In this document: piece after piece, positions 7,431 to 16,841 of the stretch | Layout: each line of letters begins with the position of its first letter | Position numbering within the stretch: the stretch's first letter is position 1 | Assembly: GCA_009780415.1 (NCBI GenBank) | Contig: WRAC01000016.1 | Coordinates: 1 to 51,858 of the forward strand | Length of the DNA stretch: 51,858 bases | Direction of reading: 5' to 3' | Origin: Defluviitaleaceae bacterium | Lineage (GTDB): Bacteria > Bacillota > Clostridia > Lachnospirales > WRAX01 | Made by a program: the position numbers and the translations under genes | The notes under the pieces: model-generated | The model's database searches: none | Told to the model about the DNA's origin: nothing | The model's input: only the letters and a program-made list of their open reading frames with translations

Positions 7431-7457
7431 CCTTATTAATTTATTGGATTAATAAGG
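7431..7457 (+). promoter_or_regulatory. 10-bp inverted repeat downstream of promoter
   Basis: CCTTATTAAT (7431-7440) and ATTAATAAGG (7448-7457) are perfect inverted arms around a 7-bp centre. They lie about 12-38 bp after the -10 box, so near +5 to +30. The position is that of a repressor operator or a leader hairpin in the mRNA. The binding factor is unknown. Confidence 0.55.
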
Positions 7458-7480
7458 TTGTTATAAAAAGGAGGAAGGTT

Positions 7481-9937
7481 ATGGAAAAGAAATGGATACA
7501 GAAGATTATAGCGACGGCTATAGCTGCTGTCATGCTGTTTGCCGCTGCCTGCGGGTCCGCCGGCACCCCTGCCTCTGCGGAGCAGACTGCGGCGGCTGAA
7601 GCTCCGGCTTCCGCGGATCCCGTTCCTGCCTGCGGGGCGGATGCCGATCCTACATACACCTACCGATTTTACCTGGGCGCAAGCCCCCTGACCTGGAACC
7701 CGCACACCTGGGAACTGGACAGCGATTTTGAAACAATGTGGCTGCTGCAAACGCCCCTTTGGGATATTATTATGTCTGAGGACGGCGAAGGCTGGGAATG
7801 GCTCTTTGAAGAAGCCGAATCCTATGAGGACATCACCGCCGCGTTTGCGGACAAGGAAAGATGGGGCGTTCCCGCCGACGCGGCGGAAGGGCATGTGTTC
7901 CAAATCAACCTGAGGCAGGATTTAAAATGGTGCGACGGCACGCCCATCAACGCGGAATCGTATGTCAGCTCCGCGAAACTGCTCCTTGACCCCCAGTTGT
8001 TGAACTACAGGGCAAGCGCCCTGTACCACACCAGCATAGCCCCCGTTAACAGCTTTGAATACTTTTTCAGCGGCAAGGCCGGGCAGCCCAGGTTTTATGA
8101 AGCCTGGACGGCTGAGGACGCGGTTGATGCATATTACTTCAACCCCGCCGCCGCCCATGATTTCCTTTGGGATTACTCGCTGCACGACTGGGTGGGTTAC
8201 GAGGAGTTTGAATACGACGGGGACGGCGTTAACCGCTACGAAAAATATGAGGATTTATATGATTTCATCGAAATAACCGACGAAGTTAAAGCCGACCTGC
8301 TGGTTTTTGCCGCCAATTTCGGCGATGACGATCCCGGCGCGTGGCTTCACTTTGCCCATTATATCCACGGCGTTTATGAAGAGGTGGATTGGGAAGACGT
8401 CGGCTTCTTCGTCAATGACGAGTATTCGTTCATAATGGTCACAAAGCTTCCCAATTCAGCATGGGATATCATGTATGGTTTATGGCACATAGGCATACTT
8501 GTGCACGAGGAGACATACACGGCGGGCATGCATCAGGTGGGCGGCCTTATGGCCACAAGCTACGGCACATCCCTTGAAACCACGCGCAGCCACGGCCCGT
8601 ACAGGATGATAAGCTACGAAATCGACAAGCAGGCCGTATACGAAAGAAACCCGTACTGGTACGGCTGGAACGACCCCAGATACGAAAACTGGTATCAGGC
8701 CACCCACTACGTAATAGACATCGTACCGGACCACGGAACCGCTCTTCAGCTCTTTAACCAGGGCCTTTTGGACTATCTGCTTCTGGTATCGGACGACATG
8801 GTGGTCTACCGCTTCTCCGACTATCTCCTCAGGAAGCCCTCCAGCGAAACCGCCCGCTTTATATTCGCCACTTCCCTTGAATCCCTTATAGCCCTTGAAA
8901 ACGAGGCGGGCGACGGCGCGAACAAGCGCGTGCTGCATTACAGCGATTTCCGCCGGGGGTTCTCGCTGGCTATAGACCGGTCCAGCCTTGTTATGCAGGC
9001 GACGGCGGGAGCGCTGCCGCAGCTGTTCCTGTTCAACGACATGTATTACTACGACATAAGCAACGATCCCGCGTCCGTCTACCGTAATTCCGTCCCCGCT
9101 ATGGAAGCCGCCGTGCGCATGTACGGCCTGACCTACGGCCCCGGCGAGGACTTTGAGTACCTTGAGGACGCGTACCACGCCCTGACCGGCTACGACGTGG
9201 AAGCCGCCAGGGAAGCGTTCCAGGCCGCGTACATACAGGCCGTATCGGACGGCAACTATACCGACGGCCAGCCCGTCCAGATAAACGTAATGGCTACGGG
9301 CGGAACCGTGCTTACCGCCGACCAAATCCGCCGGCAGGACATGATGAACGATTTCATCACGGACGCCACCATCGGCACGGGTTTTGAGGGTATGATCAAC
9401 ATAACCTACCAGTTCGGCGCGCCCAACCGCTACGCCGATTTATGGGAAGGCCGCCAGGAAGTTATCATGGGTTCATGGTTCGGCGGATATCTCGACGTGT
9501 TCAATTTCATCCTCAACTACGTCTGCCCGGAATACGCGGGCGGCATGCACCAGCTTACCGAAACCAACGGCTGGGATCCCACAGGGGAAACCATCACCAT
9601 CGCCGCCGATTTCTATGGTAACGGCTCCGAGACCCTCACCAGAACCTTCACCCAATGGGCGCGCGACATCACCGCGGGCGGCGAGTTCTCCGGTAATGTC
9701 CCCGTCTCCCTCATCGTCATGGCGGAGCTTGAGATGGGTGTCCTTGAATCGTATCAGGCCGTACCGATCCTTTCAGCCACCGATATCCAAATGCGCTCAA
9801 TGAAAGTGGAGTACGGCACTTACGATTTTAACCCGATGTATGAATACGGTTATCTCCGTATGGTCACATTCAACTATACCGACGCCGAATGGGCCGCTTT
9901 TGTCGCGGCTCAGGGCGGCACGCTTAATTATGAGTAA
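7481..9937 (+). CDS. Oligopeptide ABC transporter substrate-binding lipoprotein (enlarged)
   Basis: A family 5 solute-binding protein (OppA/DppA type) anchored outside the membrane by a lipid at C24 (lipobox FAAAC). It delivers peptides to the permeases encoded next. Family features include TWNPHTWELDSDFETMWLLQ near residue 70, GHVFQINLRQDLKWCDGTPI near 135, GPYRMISYEIDKQAVYERNP near 370 and a late FNPMYEYGYLRM. At 818 residues it is some 250 longer than typical members. The extra sequence, rich in Tyr, Trp and acids, lies mainly in the first half (about residues 180-310). It is preceded by AAAAGGAGG and a perfect promoter. Sugar binding is possible in this family, but the gene set is of the Opp/Dpp type. 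Confidence 0.92.
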   Translation: MEKKWIQKIIATAIAAVMLFAAACGSAGTPASAEQTAAAEAPASADPVPACGADADPTYTYRFYLGASPLTWNPHTWELDSDFETMWLLQTPLWDIIMSEDGEGWEWLFEEAESYEDITAAFADKERWGVPADAAEGHVFQINLRQDLKWCDGTPINAESYVSSAKLLLDPQLLNYRASALYHTSIAPVNSFEYFFSGKAGQPRFYEAWTAEDAVDAYYFNPAAAHDFLWDYSLHDWVGYEEFEYDGDGVNRYEKYEDLYDFIEITDEVKADLLVFAANFGDDDPGAWLHFAHYIHGVYEEVDWEDVGFFVNDEYSFIMVTKLPNSAWDIMYGLWHIGILVHEETYTAGMHQVGGLMATSYGTSLETTRSHGPYRMISYEIDKQAVYERNPYWYGWNDPRYENWYQATHYVIDIVPDHGTALQLFNQGLLDYLLLVSDDMVVYRFSDYLLRKPSSETARFIFATSLESLIALENEAGDGANKRVLHYSDFRRGFSLAIDRSSLVMQATAGALPQLFLFNDMYYYDISNDPASVYRNSVPAMEAAVRMYGLTYGPGEDFEYLEDAYHALTGYDVEAAREAFQAAYIQAVSDGNYTDGQPVQINVMATGGTVLTADQIRRQDMMNDFITDATIGTGFEGMINITYQFGAPNRYADLWEGRQEVIMGSWFGGYLDVFNFILNYVCPEYAGGMHQLTETNGWDPTGETITIAADFYGNGSETLTRTFTQWARDITAGGEFSGNVPVSLIVMAELEMGVLESYQAVPILSATDIQMRSMKVEYGTYDFNPMYEYGYLRMVTFNYTDAEWAAFVAAQGGTLNYE

Positions 9938-9949
9938 AAGATAAGACCT

Positions 9950-10011
9950 TGGGGAGGGGGAAACTTTTGAAAAAGCTTCCCCTTCCCCTCGAGCGCCCGC
10001 TTTTTGGGCGC
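9950..10011 (+). terminator. Hairpins between binding protein and permease genes
   Basis: Two potential stem-loops fill the 123-bp gap. The first is an imperfect pairing of GGGGAGGGGGAA with TTCCCCTTCCCC. The second is GCGCCC (9993-9998) with GGGCGC (10006-10011). Neither has a clean T-run after it. Such hairpins after a binding-protein gene usually act as attenuators or mRNA stabilisers that keep the binding protein in excess over the membrane subunits. The sequence also looks like a dispersed intergenic repeat. Confidence 0.5.
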
Positions 10012-10060
10012 GGGACACCATCCCCTTCAAAGCTTTTATTTTTGGAAAGGGAAAACGCCC

Positions 10061-11023
10061 ATGAGGATGTTTAAATATGTATGCAAGAGGATCGGATTAC
10101 TTATTGTGACTTTTTTTGTCATTGTTACAATTTGCTTTTCGCTGATCAAATTGCTGGAAAACGAGGTGCCTCTGGGTATGCAGGCCGTGGTTGAGCTGGC
10201 GCGCCGGGAGGCGCTTGGGTACAACAAGCCTATAATAGAGCAGTACGGAATTTTTTTACGGAATGTCATTACGAAATGGGAATGGGGATATTCCTGGCAT
10301 ATAAATTACATGATGCCCGCCCAGGAAACGATTACGCCGCGGCTTCCGTCCACGCTTTTGGTGAATGCCTATTCGATTATTTTTTGCATACCGGTGGGTA
10401 TCGCGCTTGGTATCTGGGCGGCTATAAAGAAGAATAAAATCACTGACCATATAATTTCCACTTCGGTTATGCTGTTTGTTTCGGTGCCGTCGTTCGTTTA
10501 CGCGTTCCTAATGCAGTATACGCTGGGGTTCAGGCTGGGATTTTTCCCGGTTATTGTGTCGTCGCTGCATGACGCGGGCGGAAGCTGGTTTACGCGGACG
10601 ATGCTTCATTCCATGATTCTGCCGGTGCTGGCGCTGTCATTCGGGTCGATAGCGGGTCTGGCGCGCTACACCCGCGCGGAGCTGACAGAAGCGCTGACCA
10701 GCGAATACATGCTGCTTGCGCGCTCAAAGGGATTGACCCGGAGCAGGGCCATATCGACGCATGCCATGAAAAACGCGATGGTTCCCGTACTGCCGTACAT
10801 TTTCGGCATTGTTCTCAGCGTGTTCAGCGGTTCCATCATCATTGAAGCCATATTCGCAATCAACGGAGTGGGGCAGCTTTACATACGCTCCATTCATTTG
10901 CGCGATTACGACGTGTTTGTTGTGACAAGCGCGTTTTATACGATTATCACCCTTGCCTCATACATTTTAGTCGATTTAAGCTACGGATTCCTTGACCCGA
11001 GGATCAGAATGGGGGAGAGGTAA
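10061..11023 (+). CDS. oppB: Peptide ABC transporter permease, OppB/DppB type
   Basis: A 320-residue integral membrane protein of normal size for the family, with a first membrane helix at about residues 10-30, further helices from about 100, and the ATPase-contacting EAA loop near residues 215-240 (EYMLLARSKGLTRSRAISTH). It ends in the typical YGFLDPRIRMG. The start at 10061 is chosen because TTGGAAAGGG lies before it; the longer frame from 10004 would run through the intergenic hairpin. It pairs with the next gene to form the channel. It is the only subunit of this transporter without an obvious insertion. Confidence 0.92.
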   Translation: MRMFKYVCKRIGLLIVTFFVIVTICFSLIKLLENEVPLGMQAVVELARREALGYNKPIIEQYGIFLRNVITKWEWGYSWHINYMMPAQETITPRLPSTLLVNAYSIIFCIPVGIALGIWAAIKKNKITDHIISTSVMLFVSVPSFVYAFLMQYTLGFRLGFFPVIVSSLHDAGGSWFTRTMLHSMILPVLALSFGSIAGLARYTRAELTEALTSEYMLLARSKGLTRSRAISTHAMKNAMVPVLPYIFGIVLSVFSGSIIIEAIFAINGVGQLYIRSIHLRDYDVFVVTSAFYTIITLASYILVDLSYGFLDPRIRMGER

Positions 11024-11024
11024 T

Positions 11025-12581
11025 ATGGCCGGTAAAAATACGTATGAGCCGGTGCCGGTTGAAAAGCTGAGGTTTGCGCGGACGGAACTGAGGATACATG
11101 ATACCGTGCCCGCCACAAAGCCCATCGGGTATATGAAAGACGCGTGGATACGCTTCAGGCGTAATAAGATGTCCGTCGCGGCTTCCCTGATAATACTCGC
11201 GATCTTTATTTTTGCCGTTATTACGCCGTTTATCAATAACTTTGAGATGTCGTCTGTGGACGGGATTTATGCCAAGGCACGGCCTAAATTAAAGGCCTTC
11301 GAGCGTTCCGGCTTTTGGGACGGCGGGATGAATCTGCGCTTGAACAACCGGTATTATATGTATTTGACGGCGATAGGCGCGGGCGCGGAGGATGTGTACG
11401 GCGCGGGCGTAACGTGGGAGGACGGGATAAACTCGCCTTATTATCCCGTAATCAGCAGGGGGGAGGCTTACGATTCCGCGGGCGCGGAGTTCCGGGACGC
11501 GCGGGTGGATTCTTATTATATCGTCGGGTTTGTGTATGTTTCTATGACCCGGGAAATGTTTGACGATGTGCGGGAATGGGAAGCGGAGACGGGCATTAAT
11601 GTGTTTTATCCGATGATTGACACGCGCAGCCGGTATATGGACCCGGGGAACGCGCGGGACGCGAATTTCTGGTACCGCCACGCCGCGAACCACGCGCCGC
11701 TTAACGCGCGTGGGCAGCGTATGGATACCATTGAAGAAGTGATGGAGCATGGCTTTGCCGATAATTACCTGAGGGATTCCGAAGGGAATGCGCGGTATTG
11801 GGTGCGGCAAGACAGAGGTATGCTGCAAGTCCGCGTATTGTATTATAATTATTACCAATATATGAACGGTCATGAGCCGATGCACGCGCTGGGCGCGGAC
11901 GGGCAGGGGTATGATATCTGGCGGCGTCTGGCCTCGGGCATACTGCTTTCGTTTGCTCTGGCGGCAAGCGTTTCCGTTATAAACCTTACCATCGGCGCGT
12001 TTTGGGGGGCCGCGGAGGGATACTACGGCGGCTGGTGGGATTTGATTGCGCAGCGCATATGCGATATACTGTGGGGAATACCGTTTATTGTGGTTGCGGC
12101 GCTGTTCCAGCTTCATTTGGTGCAGACGGGAAGGGTTTCGCCGTTTTGGGGGCTGGTGCTGGCATTTGTCGCCACGGGGTGGATTTCCACGTCGTATACG
12201 GTCAGGACGCAGTTTTACCGTTTCAAGAACCAGGAGTATATTTTGGCGGCGCGGACGCTTGGGGCCAAGGATTTCCGGCTTATGTTCAAGCATATTTTCC
12301 CCAATGCGATAGGCACGATTATTACCGCGTCGGTACTTGTCATCCCGTCCACTATTATGATAGAATCGAGTTTGAGCTATTTGGGCATTGTGGCGTTTAA
12401 TACGAGGACGACTATCTCGCTTGGGACGATGACCTCCAACGCGCAGGGGTTTCTGGCGACGGATCCGCACATACTTTTTTGGCCCTCCCTTATTATTTCG
12501 CTGCTGATGATATCGTTCAACCTGTTCGGCAACGGGCTGCGCGACGCCTTTAACCCGTCGCTGCGCGGAACGGAGGGATGA
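11025..12581 (+). CDS. oppC: Peptide ABC transporter permease, OppC/DppC type, with extracytoplasmic insert
   Basis: A 518-residue permease; ordinary members have about 300. Residues 36-75 are the usual OppC N-terminus with the first membrane helix. Then about 210 hydrophilic residues (about 75-285) follow before the expected ADGQGYDIWRRLASG start of the permease core. The EAA loop is EYILAARTLGAKDFRLMFKH near residue 405. The insert should lie outside the membrane, facing the binding protein. It is rich in Tyr and Arg, with phrases such as FYPMIDTRSRYMDPGNARDA. The start at 11025 is set by GGGGGAGAGG; it is 1 nt after the oppB stop. Confidence 0.9.
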   Translation: MAGKNTYEPVPVEKLRFARTELRIHDTVPATKPIGYMKDAWIRFRRNKMSVAASLIILAIFIFAVITPFINNFEMSSVDGIYAKARPKLKAFERSGFWDGGMNLRLNNRYYMYLTAIGAGAEDVYGAGVTWEDGINSPYYPVISRGEAYDSAGAEFRDARVDSYYIVGFVYVSMTREMFDDVREWEAETGINVFYPMIDTRSRYMDPGNARDANFWYRHAANHAPLNARGQRMDTIEEVMEHGFADNYLRDSEGNARYWVRQDRGMLQVRVLYYNYYQYMNGHEPMHALGADGQGYDIWRRLASGILLSFALAASVSVINLTIGAFWGAAEGYYGGWWDLIAQRICDILWGIPFIVVAALFQLHLVQTGRVSPFWGLVLAFVATGWISTSYTVRTQFYRFKNQEYILAARTLGAKDFRLMFKHIFPNAIGTIITASVLVIPSTIMIESSLSYLGIVAFNTRTTISLGTMTSNAQGFLATDPHILFWPSLIISLLMISFNLFGNGLRDAFNPSLRGTEG

Positions 12582-12583
12582 TA

Positions 12584-14677
12584 ATGGAACGGATTTTGGA
12601 AGTAAAAAACCTAAGGATATCGTTCCGCACCAACAACGGCACGGTCAAGGCGGTACGGGACATAGATTTTACCTTAAACCGGGGGGAGACGCTTGCGATT
12701 GTGGGCGAATCCGGTTCGGGCAAGTCCGTCACGGCGCGGGCGGTTATGGGTATACAAGCCGGTAATTCCATCACGGAAAGCGGCGAGATTTTTTACGACG
12801 GCAAGGATTTGACGAAGATATCCGAAGCGGATTTCCAGCAGATACGGGGAAACCGCATTTCAATGGTTTTCCAAGACCCGTTTTCATCCCTTAACCCTAT
12901 TGTGAGGATTGGAAAACAGCTTACGGAAGCCATGATATTAAACTCAAAGATTAACAGAAGGGACGCGAAACGCAGTTTTTCCAAAAGGCTGAGGCTGCTT
13001 GAAATAAATATCAACCGGGCCAAAGGCGATGGGAGCAAAGGAAAACTTGTTTCGGCGCTTCGTAAATTTTCGCTGAAAGGCAGCAAACTGGAAAAGCCTT
13101 ATGCAGCGGCGCGGAACAATATAATCGCGGCGGCCGCCTCCATTGACGGCGTACTGATAGATATTATACGCGGAGAACCCAAAGCCGTTGTACGCGATAT
13201 AAGGCGGATTGTTAAGCTGGCCGGGAAATGCGGGCATAAATATCTTATCAGGGACGGCAGGCTTGACGATGCCCTTGCTTCGTTAAAAACCGCTTGTAAC
13301 GCGTATTTAAGCGGTGCGGGAGGGGAGCAGGGCAAGGAGGGCGTGAAAGGCAGTCTTTCCCGGGTGCGCGAAGCCCTTGCGGAAGCCCTTGAGCTGCCCG
13401 CGCCGGACTTTTTCGCCATGGGGTATATGCACGGGAAAACGGCGTTTGACGACAGCGATATTGGCGAAATGAACGATTTCCTGCGCAAACACCTGAATGA
13501 TGGTTTCCTGAACGCGTTTATAAACGACGCAAGCCGCGGCATTAAATTCTCCCATCAGCAATCCCTTGAAAAAAAACGCCTTGCCGTTAACGGCATAGCG
13601 TCAAAAATGCCGTTATTTGAAAACCCGGCGGCGGAATCTTCTGTTTTGAAAAACGCGGCGAAGGAGCTTATCAAGGCCGTTGAAGCCTCCATTGACGAGC
13701 TTGCCTTGCAAAAGGACAGTTTTGCCTACACCTTCAAAACGGGGTTAAACGCCGAGCTGGGTAAATACATCAGGGCAAGAGAGGTTAAGGCGAAGAAATA
13801 CTTGAGCCGCAGGGAACGCGAGTTTGCCGAACGCGCGGATGTTGAGCTTTACCGGGATAACGTGCTTACCGTTTTGACCCGCATAAAAGATGCCTACAAC
13901 GCCTGTCTTGACCGCGCGGAAGAAACGGATTACCCGGCATTAGCGCGGGGAACAGCCGAACGCATAAAATCCAACGCCTCCCAAATGGTTTACAGGGTAA
14001 CCAAGCGAATGGCGAAAAGCCGCGCAATCGGCCTGATGGAGGAGGTTGGCATACCGGAAGCCCGCGCCCGGTACAGCCAATATCCGTTCCAGTTCAGCGG
14101 CGGTATGCGTCAGCGCATCGTCATTGCCATAGCCCTTGCCGCGAACCCGGACATACTTATCTGCGACGAACCCTCAACGGCCTTGGACGTCACAATACAA
14201 GCGCAGATTCTTGATCTGATTAATAATTTGAAAGAAACAAGGGGTCTGTCCGTTATTTTTATCACCCACGACCTGGGCGTTGTCGCCAATATCGCGGACA
14301 AGCTCGCCGTTATGTACGCCGGAAAAATCGTAGAATACGGCACGGCGGACGATGTTTTCTTTGAACCCGCGCACCCGTACACATGGGCGCTGCTGGCCTC
14401 CATGCCCGACTTGGACACGAAGGAAAAACTCGAAGCCATCCCCGGCGCGCCGCCGAATATGATCCATCCGCCCGAAGGCGACGCGTTCGCCGTCCGCAAC
14501 AAGTATGCCCTGGAAATCGACTTTGAACAGGAACCGCCTTTCTTTGAGATATCCCCGACGCATAAAGCGGCTGCGTGGCTCCTTCACCCGGACGCTCCCA
14601 AGGCGGAGCCGCCGCGCATTGTGACGGAACGCATAGAGCGTATGCGGAGGATGGAATTGGAGGAAGCCCATGGATGA
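12584..14677 (+). CDS. oppD: Peptide ABC transporter ATPase, OppD type, split by a 360-residue insert
   Basis: A cytoplasmic ATPase of 697 residues where about 330 is normal. Walker A GESGSGKS is at about residues 41-48 and the Q-loop [11 protein letters not shown] at 95-105. Then about 360 unrelated residues (about 122-482, roughly 12947-14030) precede the resumption at [20 protein letters not shown]. The signature FSGGMRQR (about 504), Walker B ILICDEP (about 524) and H-loop THD (about 561) are intact, so ATP hydrolysis should work. The C-terminal oligopeptide-type extension is present, but its usual cysteines are not obvious. The insert is basic, Ala/Lys-rich and mostly helical. GGAGG at 12572-12576 favours ATG 12584 over 12578, which overlaps the oppC stop. 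Confidence 0.92.
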   Translation: MERILEVKNLRISFRTNNGTVKAVRDIDFTLNRGETLAIVGESGSGKSVTARAVMGIQAGNSITESGEIFYDGKDLTKISEADFQQIRGNRISMVFQDPFSSLNPIVRIGKQLTEAMILNSKINRRDAKRSFSKRLRLLEININRAKGDGSKGKLVSALRKFSLKGSKLEKPYAAARNNIIAAAASIDGVLIDIIRGEPKAVVRDIRRIVKLAGKCGHKYLIRDGRLDDALASLKTACNAYLSGAGGEQGKEGVKGSLSRVREALAEALELPAPDFFAMGYMHGKTAFDDSDIGEMNDFLRKHLNDGFLNAFINDASRGIKFSHQQSLEKKRLAVNGIASKMPLFENPAAESSVLKNAAKELIKAVEASIDELALQKDSFAYTFKTGLNAELGKYIRAREVKAKKYLSRREREFAERADVELYRDNVLTVLTRIKDAYNACLDRAEETDYPALARGTAERIKSNASQMVYRVTKRMAKSRAIGLMEEVGIPEARARYSQYPFQFSGGMRQRIVIAIALAANPDILICDEPSTALDVTIQAQILDLINNLKETRGLSVIFITHDLGVVANIADKLAVMYAGKIVEYGTADDVFFEPAHPYTWALLASMPDLDTKEKLEAIPGAPPNMIHPPEGDAFAVRNKYALEIDFEQEPPFFEISPTHKAAAWLLHPDAPKAEPPRIVTERIERMRRMELEEAHG

Positions 14678-15701
14678 TGCGCTGCTTAGCGTCAGGAACC
14701 TGAAGCAGTATTTCCGGCTGAAGGGTTCGGATTTAAAGGCTGTGGACGATATCAGTTTCGATATAAGGAAGGGCGAGGTTTTGGGGCTTGTTGGGGAAAG
14801 CGGCTGCGGCAAGACCACATTAGGGCGGTCCATTATACGGTTGTATGATATTACCGGCGGCGATATATTTTTTATGGGCAAGCGGATAGGAACGGGAATC
14901 AGGGATAAGAAAAAGAAGATATCGGAGGCTAGGAAGAGCGGGGACGCCGTTCTTGCGGAGCGGCTGAAGGCGGAGCTTGTTAAGGCTAAGGATGAGGTCG
15001 AAAGCTCGGTCGGTGAAGGCGTTATGAGCAAGATGCAGATGATTTTCCAAGACCCCATCGCGTCCTTGAACCCTCGTATGACCGTGCGCGAGATCATTGC
15101 CGAAGGGCTGACAATACGGGGAATAAGGGATAAGAGGCACGTAAACGGCAGGGTAAGTGAAGCCCTTGATATGGTGGGGCTTCTGCCCGAACACGCCGAG
15201 CGTTACCCCCATGAATTTTCCGGCGGTCAACGGCAGCGTATCGGTATTGCCCGCGCAATACTGCTGGAGCCGGAGATGATTATCGCCGACGAGCCGGTCA
15301 GCGCCCTGGATGTTTCGATACAGGCGCAGGTTATTAATCTGCTCAACGATTTGCGGGAGCGCATGGGGCTTACGATTCTGTTTATCGCCCATGATTTAAG
15401 CGTGGTTAAATATTTCAGCAACAGGATAGCCGTTATGTATTTTGGAAAAATAGTAGAGATGGCTGATTCGGAGGAATTGTTTCTAAGGCCGCTGCATCCG
15501 TATACAAGGGCGCTCCTGTCCGCAATTCCGCAGCCCAACCCGCGGTATGAGCGCAAGCGCAAGAGGATGATCTACACTCCGGCCCTTGAGCATGATTACA
15601 CGCGGGAAGAGCCTGAGCTGAAAGAGATATTACCGGGGCATTTTGTGCGGTGCAGCACTGAGGAGCTTGAGAAATACAAAGCGGAGCTGGGTCCGGCGTG
15701 A
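14670..15701 (+). CDS. oppF: Peptide ABC transporter ATPase, OppF type
   Basis: The second ATPase of the transporter, 343 residues. Walker A GESGCGKT at 42-49, Q-loop [10 protein letters not shown] at 126-135, signature [14 protein letters not shown] from 183, Walker B D207/E208 and H-loop H241 are all present. Between the end of the first beta sheet and the Q-loop there is an extra charged segment of roughly 40 residues (about 75-118, for example [15 protein letters not shown]), probably a helical hairpin or coiled coil. It lies at the same side of the domain as the far larger insert in OppD. The start overlaps the end of oppD by 8 bases and is preceded by TTGGAGG, so translation is coupled. 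Confidence 0.92.
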   Translation: MDDALLSVRNLKQYFRLKGSDLKAVDDISFDIRKGEVLGLVGESGCGKTTLGRSIIRLYDITGGDIFFMGKRIGTGIRDKKKKISEARKSGDAVLAERLKAELVKAKDEVESSVGEGVMSKMQMIFQDPIASLNPRMTVREIIAEGLTIRGIRDKRHVNGRVSEALDMVGLLPEHAERYPHEFSGGQRQRIGIARAILLEPEMIIADEPVSALDVSIQAQVINLLNDLRERMGLTILFIAHDLSVVKYFSNRIAVMYFGKIVEMADSEELFLRPLHPYTRALLSAIPQPNPRYERKRKRMIYTPALEHDYTREEPELKEILPGHFVRCSTEELEKYKAELGPA

Positions 15702-16093
15702 GAAAGGCGGTCATGGGTTACGCGGCCGCGGTTGGTGCCGGTTTGATTATCGTGTTTTTGGTATGCTGGCCCAGGGGATTGTTCCTTGAATTTGACGCCG
15801 TTGAAAGATACCGGATTTTAAGCGACGGTTTCTGGATAGCGGCGGTGGCCGTCGGAGGCGTAGGGATTTTGTCCGCCGTTGCCTCAACCGGGTTCTTTGA
15901 CTTGATGGGTTACGCCGCCGGCTCCCTTTTTGCCGTGCTTTGGCGAAATGTGAACAAGGGAAGAAGGGCGAAGGATTTATATGAATATAAGCTGTCAAGG
16001 GAGGGCAAGCGCCGGCCCGCTTGGGGGCTTGCGGCTGTCGGTTTGGGGTTTTTCGCGGCGGCGGTTGTTTTTATGCTGCTGCATAATTTATGA
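15698..16093 (+). CDS. DUF3899 membrane protein
   Basis: A 131-residue protein with three membrane helices (about 4-22, 45-65, 108-128). It matches my memory of DUF3899: a short loop after the first helix, then [27 protein letters not shown], and a cytoplasmic segment with [16 protein letters not shown] at 15698 overlaps the oppF stop as GTGA; ATG at 15713 behind AAAGGCGG is an alternative. It has no known function and is probably the last gene of the transporter operon. Confidence 0.75.
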   Translation: MRKAVMGYAAAVGAGLIIVFLVCWPRGLFLEFDAVERYRILSDGFWIAAVAVGGVGILSAVASTGFFDLMGYAAGSLFAVLWRNVNKGRRAKDLYEYKLSREGKRRPAWGLAAVGLGFFAAAVVFMLLHNL

Positions 16094-16109
16094 ATAAGGA
16101 GCGCGGATT

Positions 16110-16694
16110 ATGTTGAAAAAGGTTATTATTGCAATAACGGTGTTTTTTTGCTCATTTATGTTTTTAAGCTGCGACTCATGGTTTGATATGTTGGGGAACG
16201 TTTCCGCCGATGCTCCGACGGAGGTTTTAACAACAGCGGACAACGAAACGGGTTCATTCCCCTTCGAATTCACGGCGGAGGATATTTTCGGCGAAACCGT
16301 GACGCGGGACGACCTTAGCGGAAAGGAAATCTACTTCGTGCATCTGTGGGCTACATGGTGCGGGCCTTGCATTGCAGAGATGGGCGAGTTGGCGGAGGTA
16401 GCGGAAATGTACGCGGACAGCGTGGGGTTTTTGGGCCTTCTTACGGATTATTACGAAAACCGCGCGGGTGCGGCGAGGGTTGCCGAAGCCAACGGCGTTA
16501 CTTTTATGAATATACCCGACAGAACCCCCGGGCTTGAAACGGTTAGGCAAATGGTCCAATCTGGTTTCATACCGACGACAATAATTATTGACGGCGCGGG
16601 GAATATGATCGGCGGGCAGCTGGTAGGCGCGAAAGGGCTGGGTTATGCAAGATATATTGAGGAAGCCCTTGAAACCGTAAGGAGCGGGCAATGA
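16110..16694 (+). CDS. TlpA/ResA-like thiol-disulfide lipoprotein
   Basis: A 194-residue thioredoxin-fold protein on the outer face of the membrane. It has a lipobox-type signal (FMFLSC, lipid at C21) and the redox motif WCGPC with cysteines at 84 and 87 in HLWATWCGPCIAEMGEL. A later cis-Pro loop is FIPTTIIIDGAGNMIGG. AAGGAG stands before ATG 16110. It overlaps the next gene by 4 bases (ATGA) and is followed by a membrane iron-sulfur protein, so its electrons probably come through that partner. It likely reduces or oxidises exported thiol proteins. The target is unknown. Confidence 0.9.
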   Translation: MLKKVIIAITVFFCSFMFLSCDSWFDMLGNVSADAPTEVLTTADNETGSFPFEFTAEDIFGETVTRDDLSGKEIYFVHLWATWCGPCIAEMGELAEVAEMYADSVGFLGLLTDYYENRAGAARVAEANGVTFMNIPDRTPGLETVRQMVQSGFIPTTIIIDGAGNMIGGQLVGAKGLGYARYIEEALETVRSGQ

Positions 16695-16837
16695 GCGTCA
16701 GGAAGAGGACGCTTGTAACGGCTGCCGTATTTGTATTTGGGCTGCTCCTTGCCGCCGCCGGTGCCCGCGCCGGGGAAAACGCGGTTATCCGGGATAAGGG
16801 GGCCGTTATTTGCTTGGAATGTATAGGTATAGGATAA
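16691..16837 (+). CDS. CD1871A-type CxxC microprotein
   Basis: A 48-residue protein with one N-terminal membrane helix (about residues 8-26) and the C-terminal ending ICLECIGIG, whose CxxC motif is the only conserved catalytic-looking feature. The pattern (helix, short loop, CLECIGIG at the very end) matches the small family named after Clostridioides difficile CD1871A, found beside TlpA-like and iron-sulfur membrane proteins. The ATG overlaps the tlpA stop, and its own stop lies 4 nt before the next gene, so the three are translationally linked. It probably relays electrons between the membrane iron-sulfur protein and the TlpA-like lipoprotein. The function is inferred from context. Confidence 0.85.
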   Translation: MSVRKRTLVTAAVFVFGLLLAAAGARAGENAVIRDKGAVICLECIGIG

Positions 16838-16841
16838 ATTT

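Noticed and set aside
11289-12470. 393-codon minus-strand frame opposite oppC
   Set aside because: Arg/His/Pro-rich antisense shadow, typical of high-GC coding DNA.
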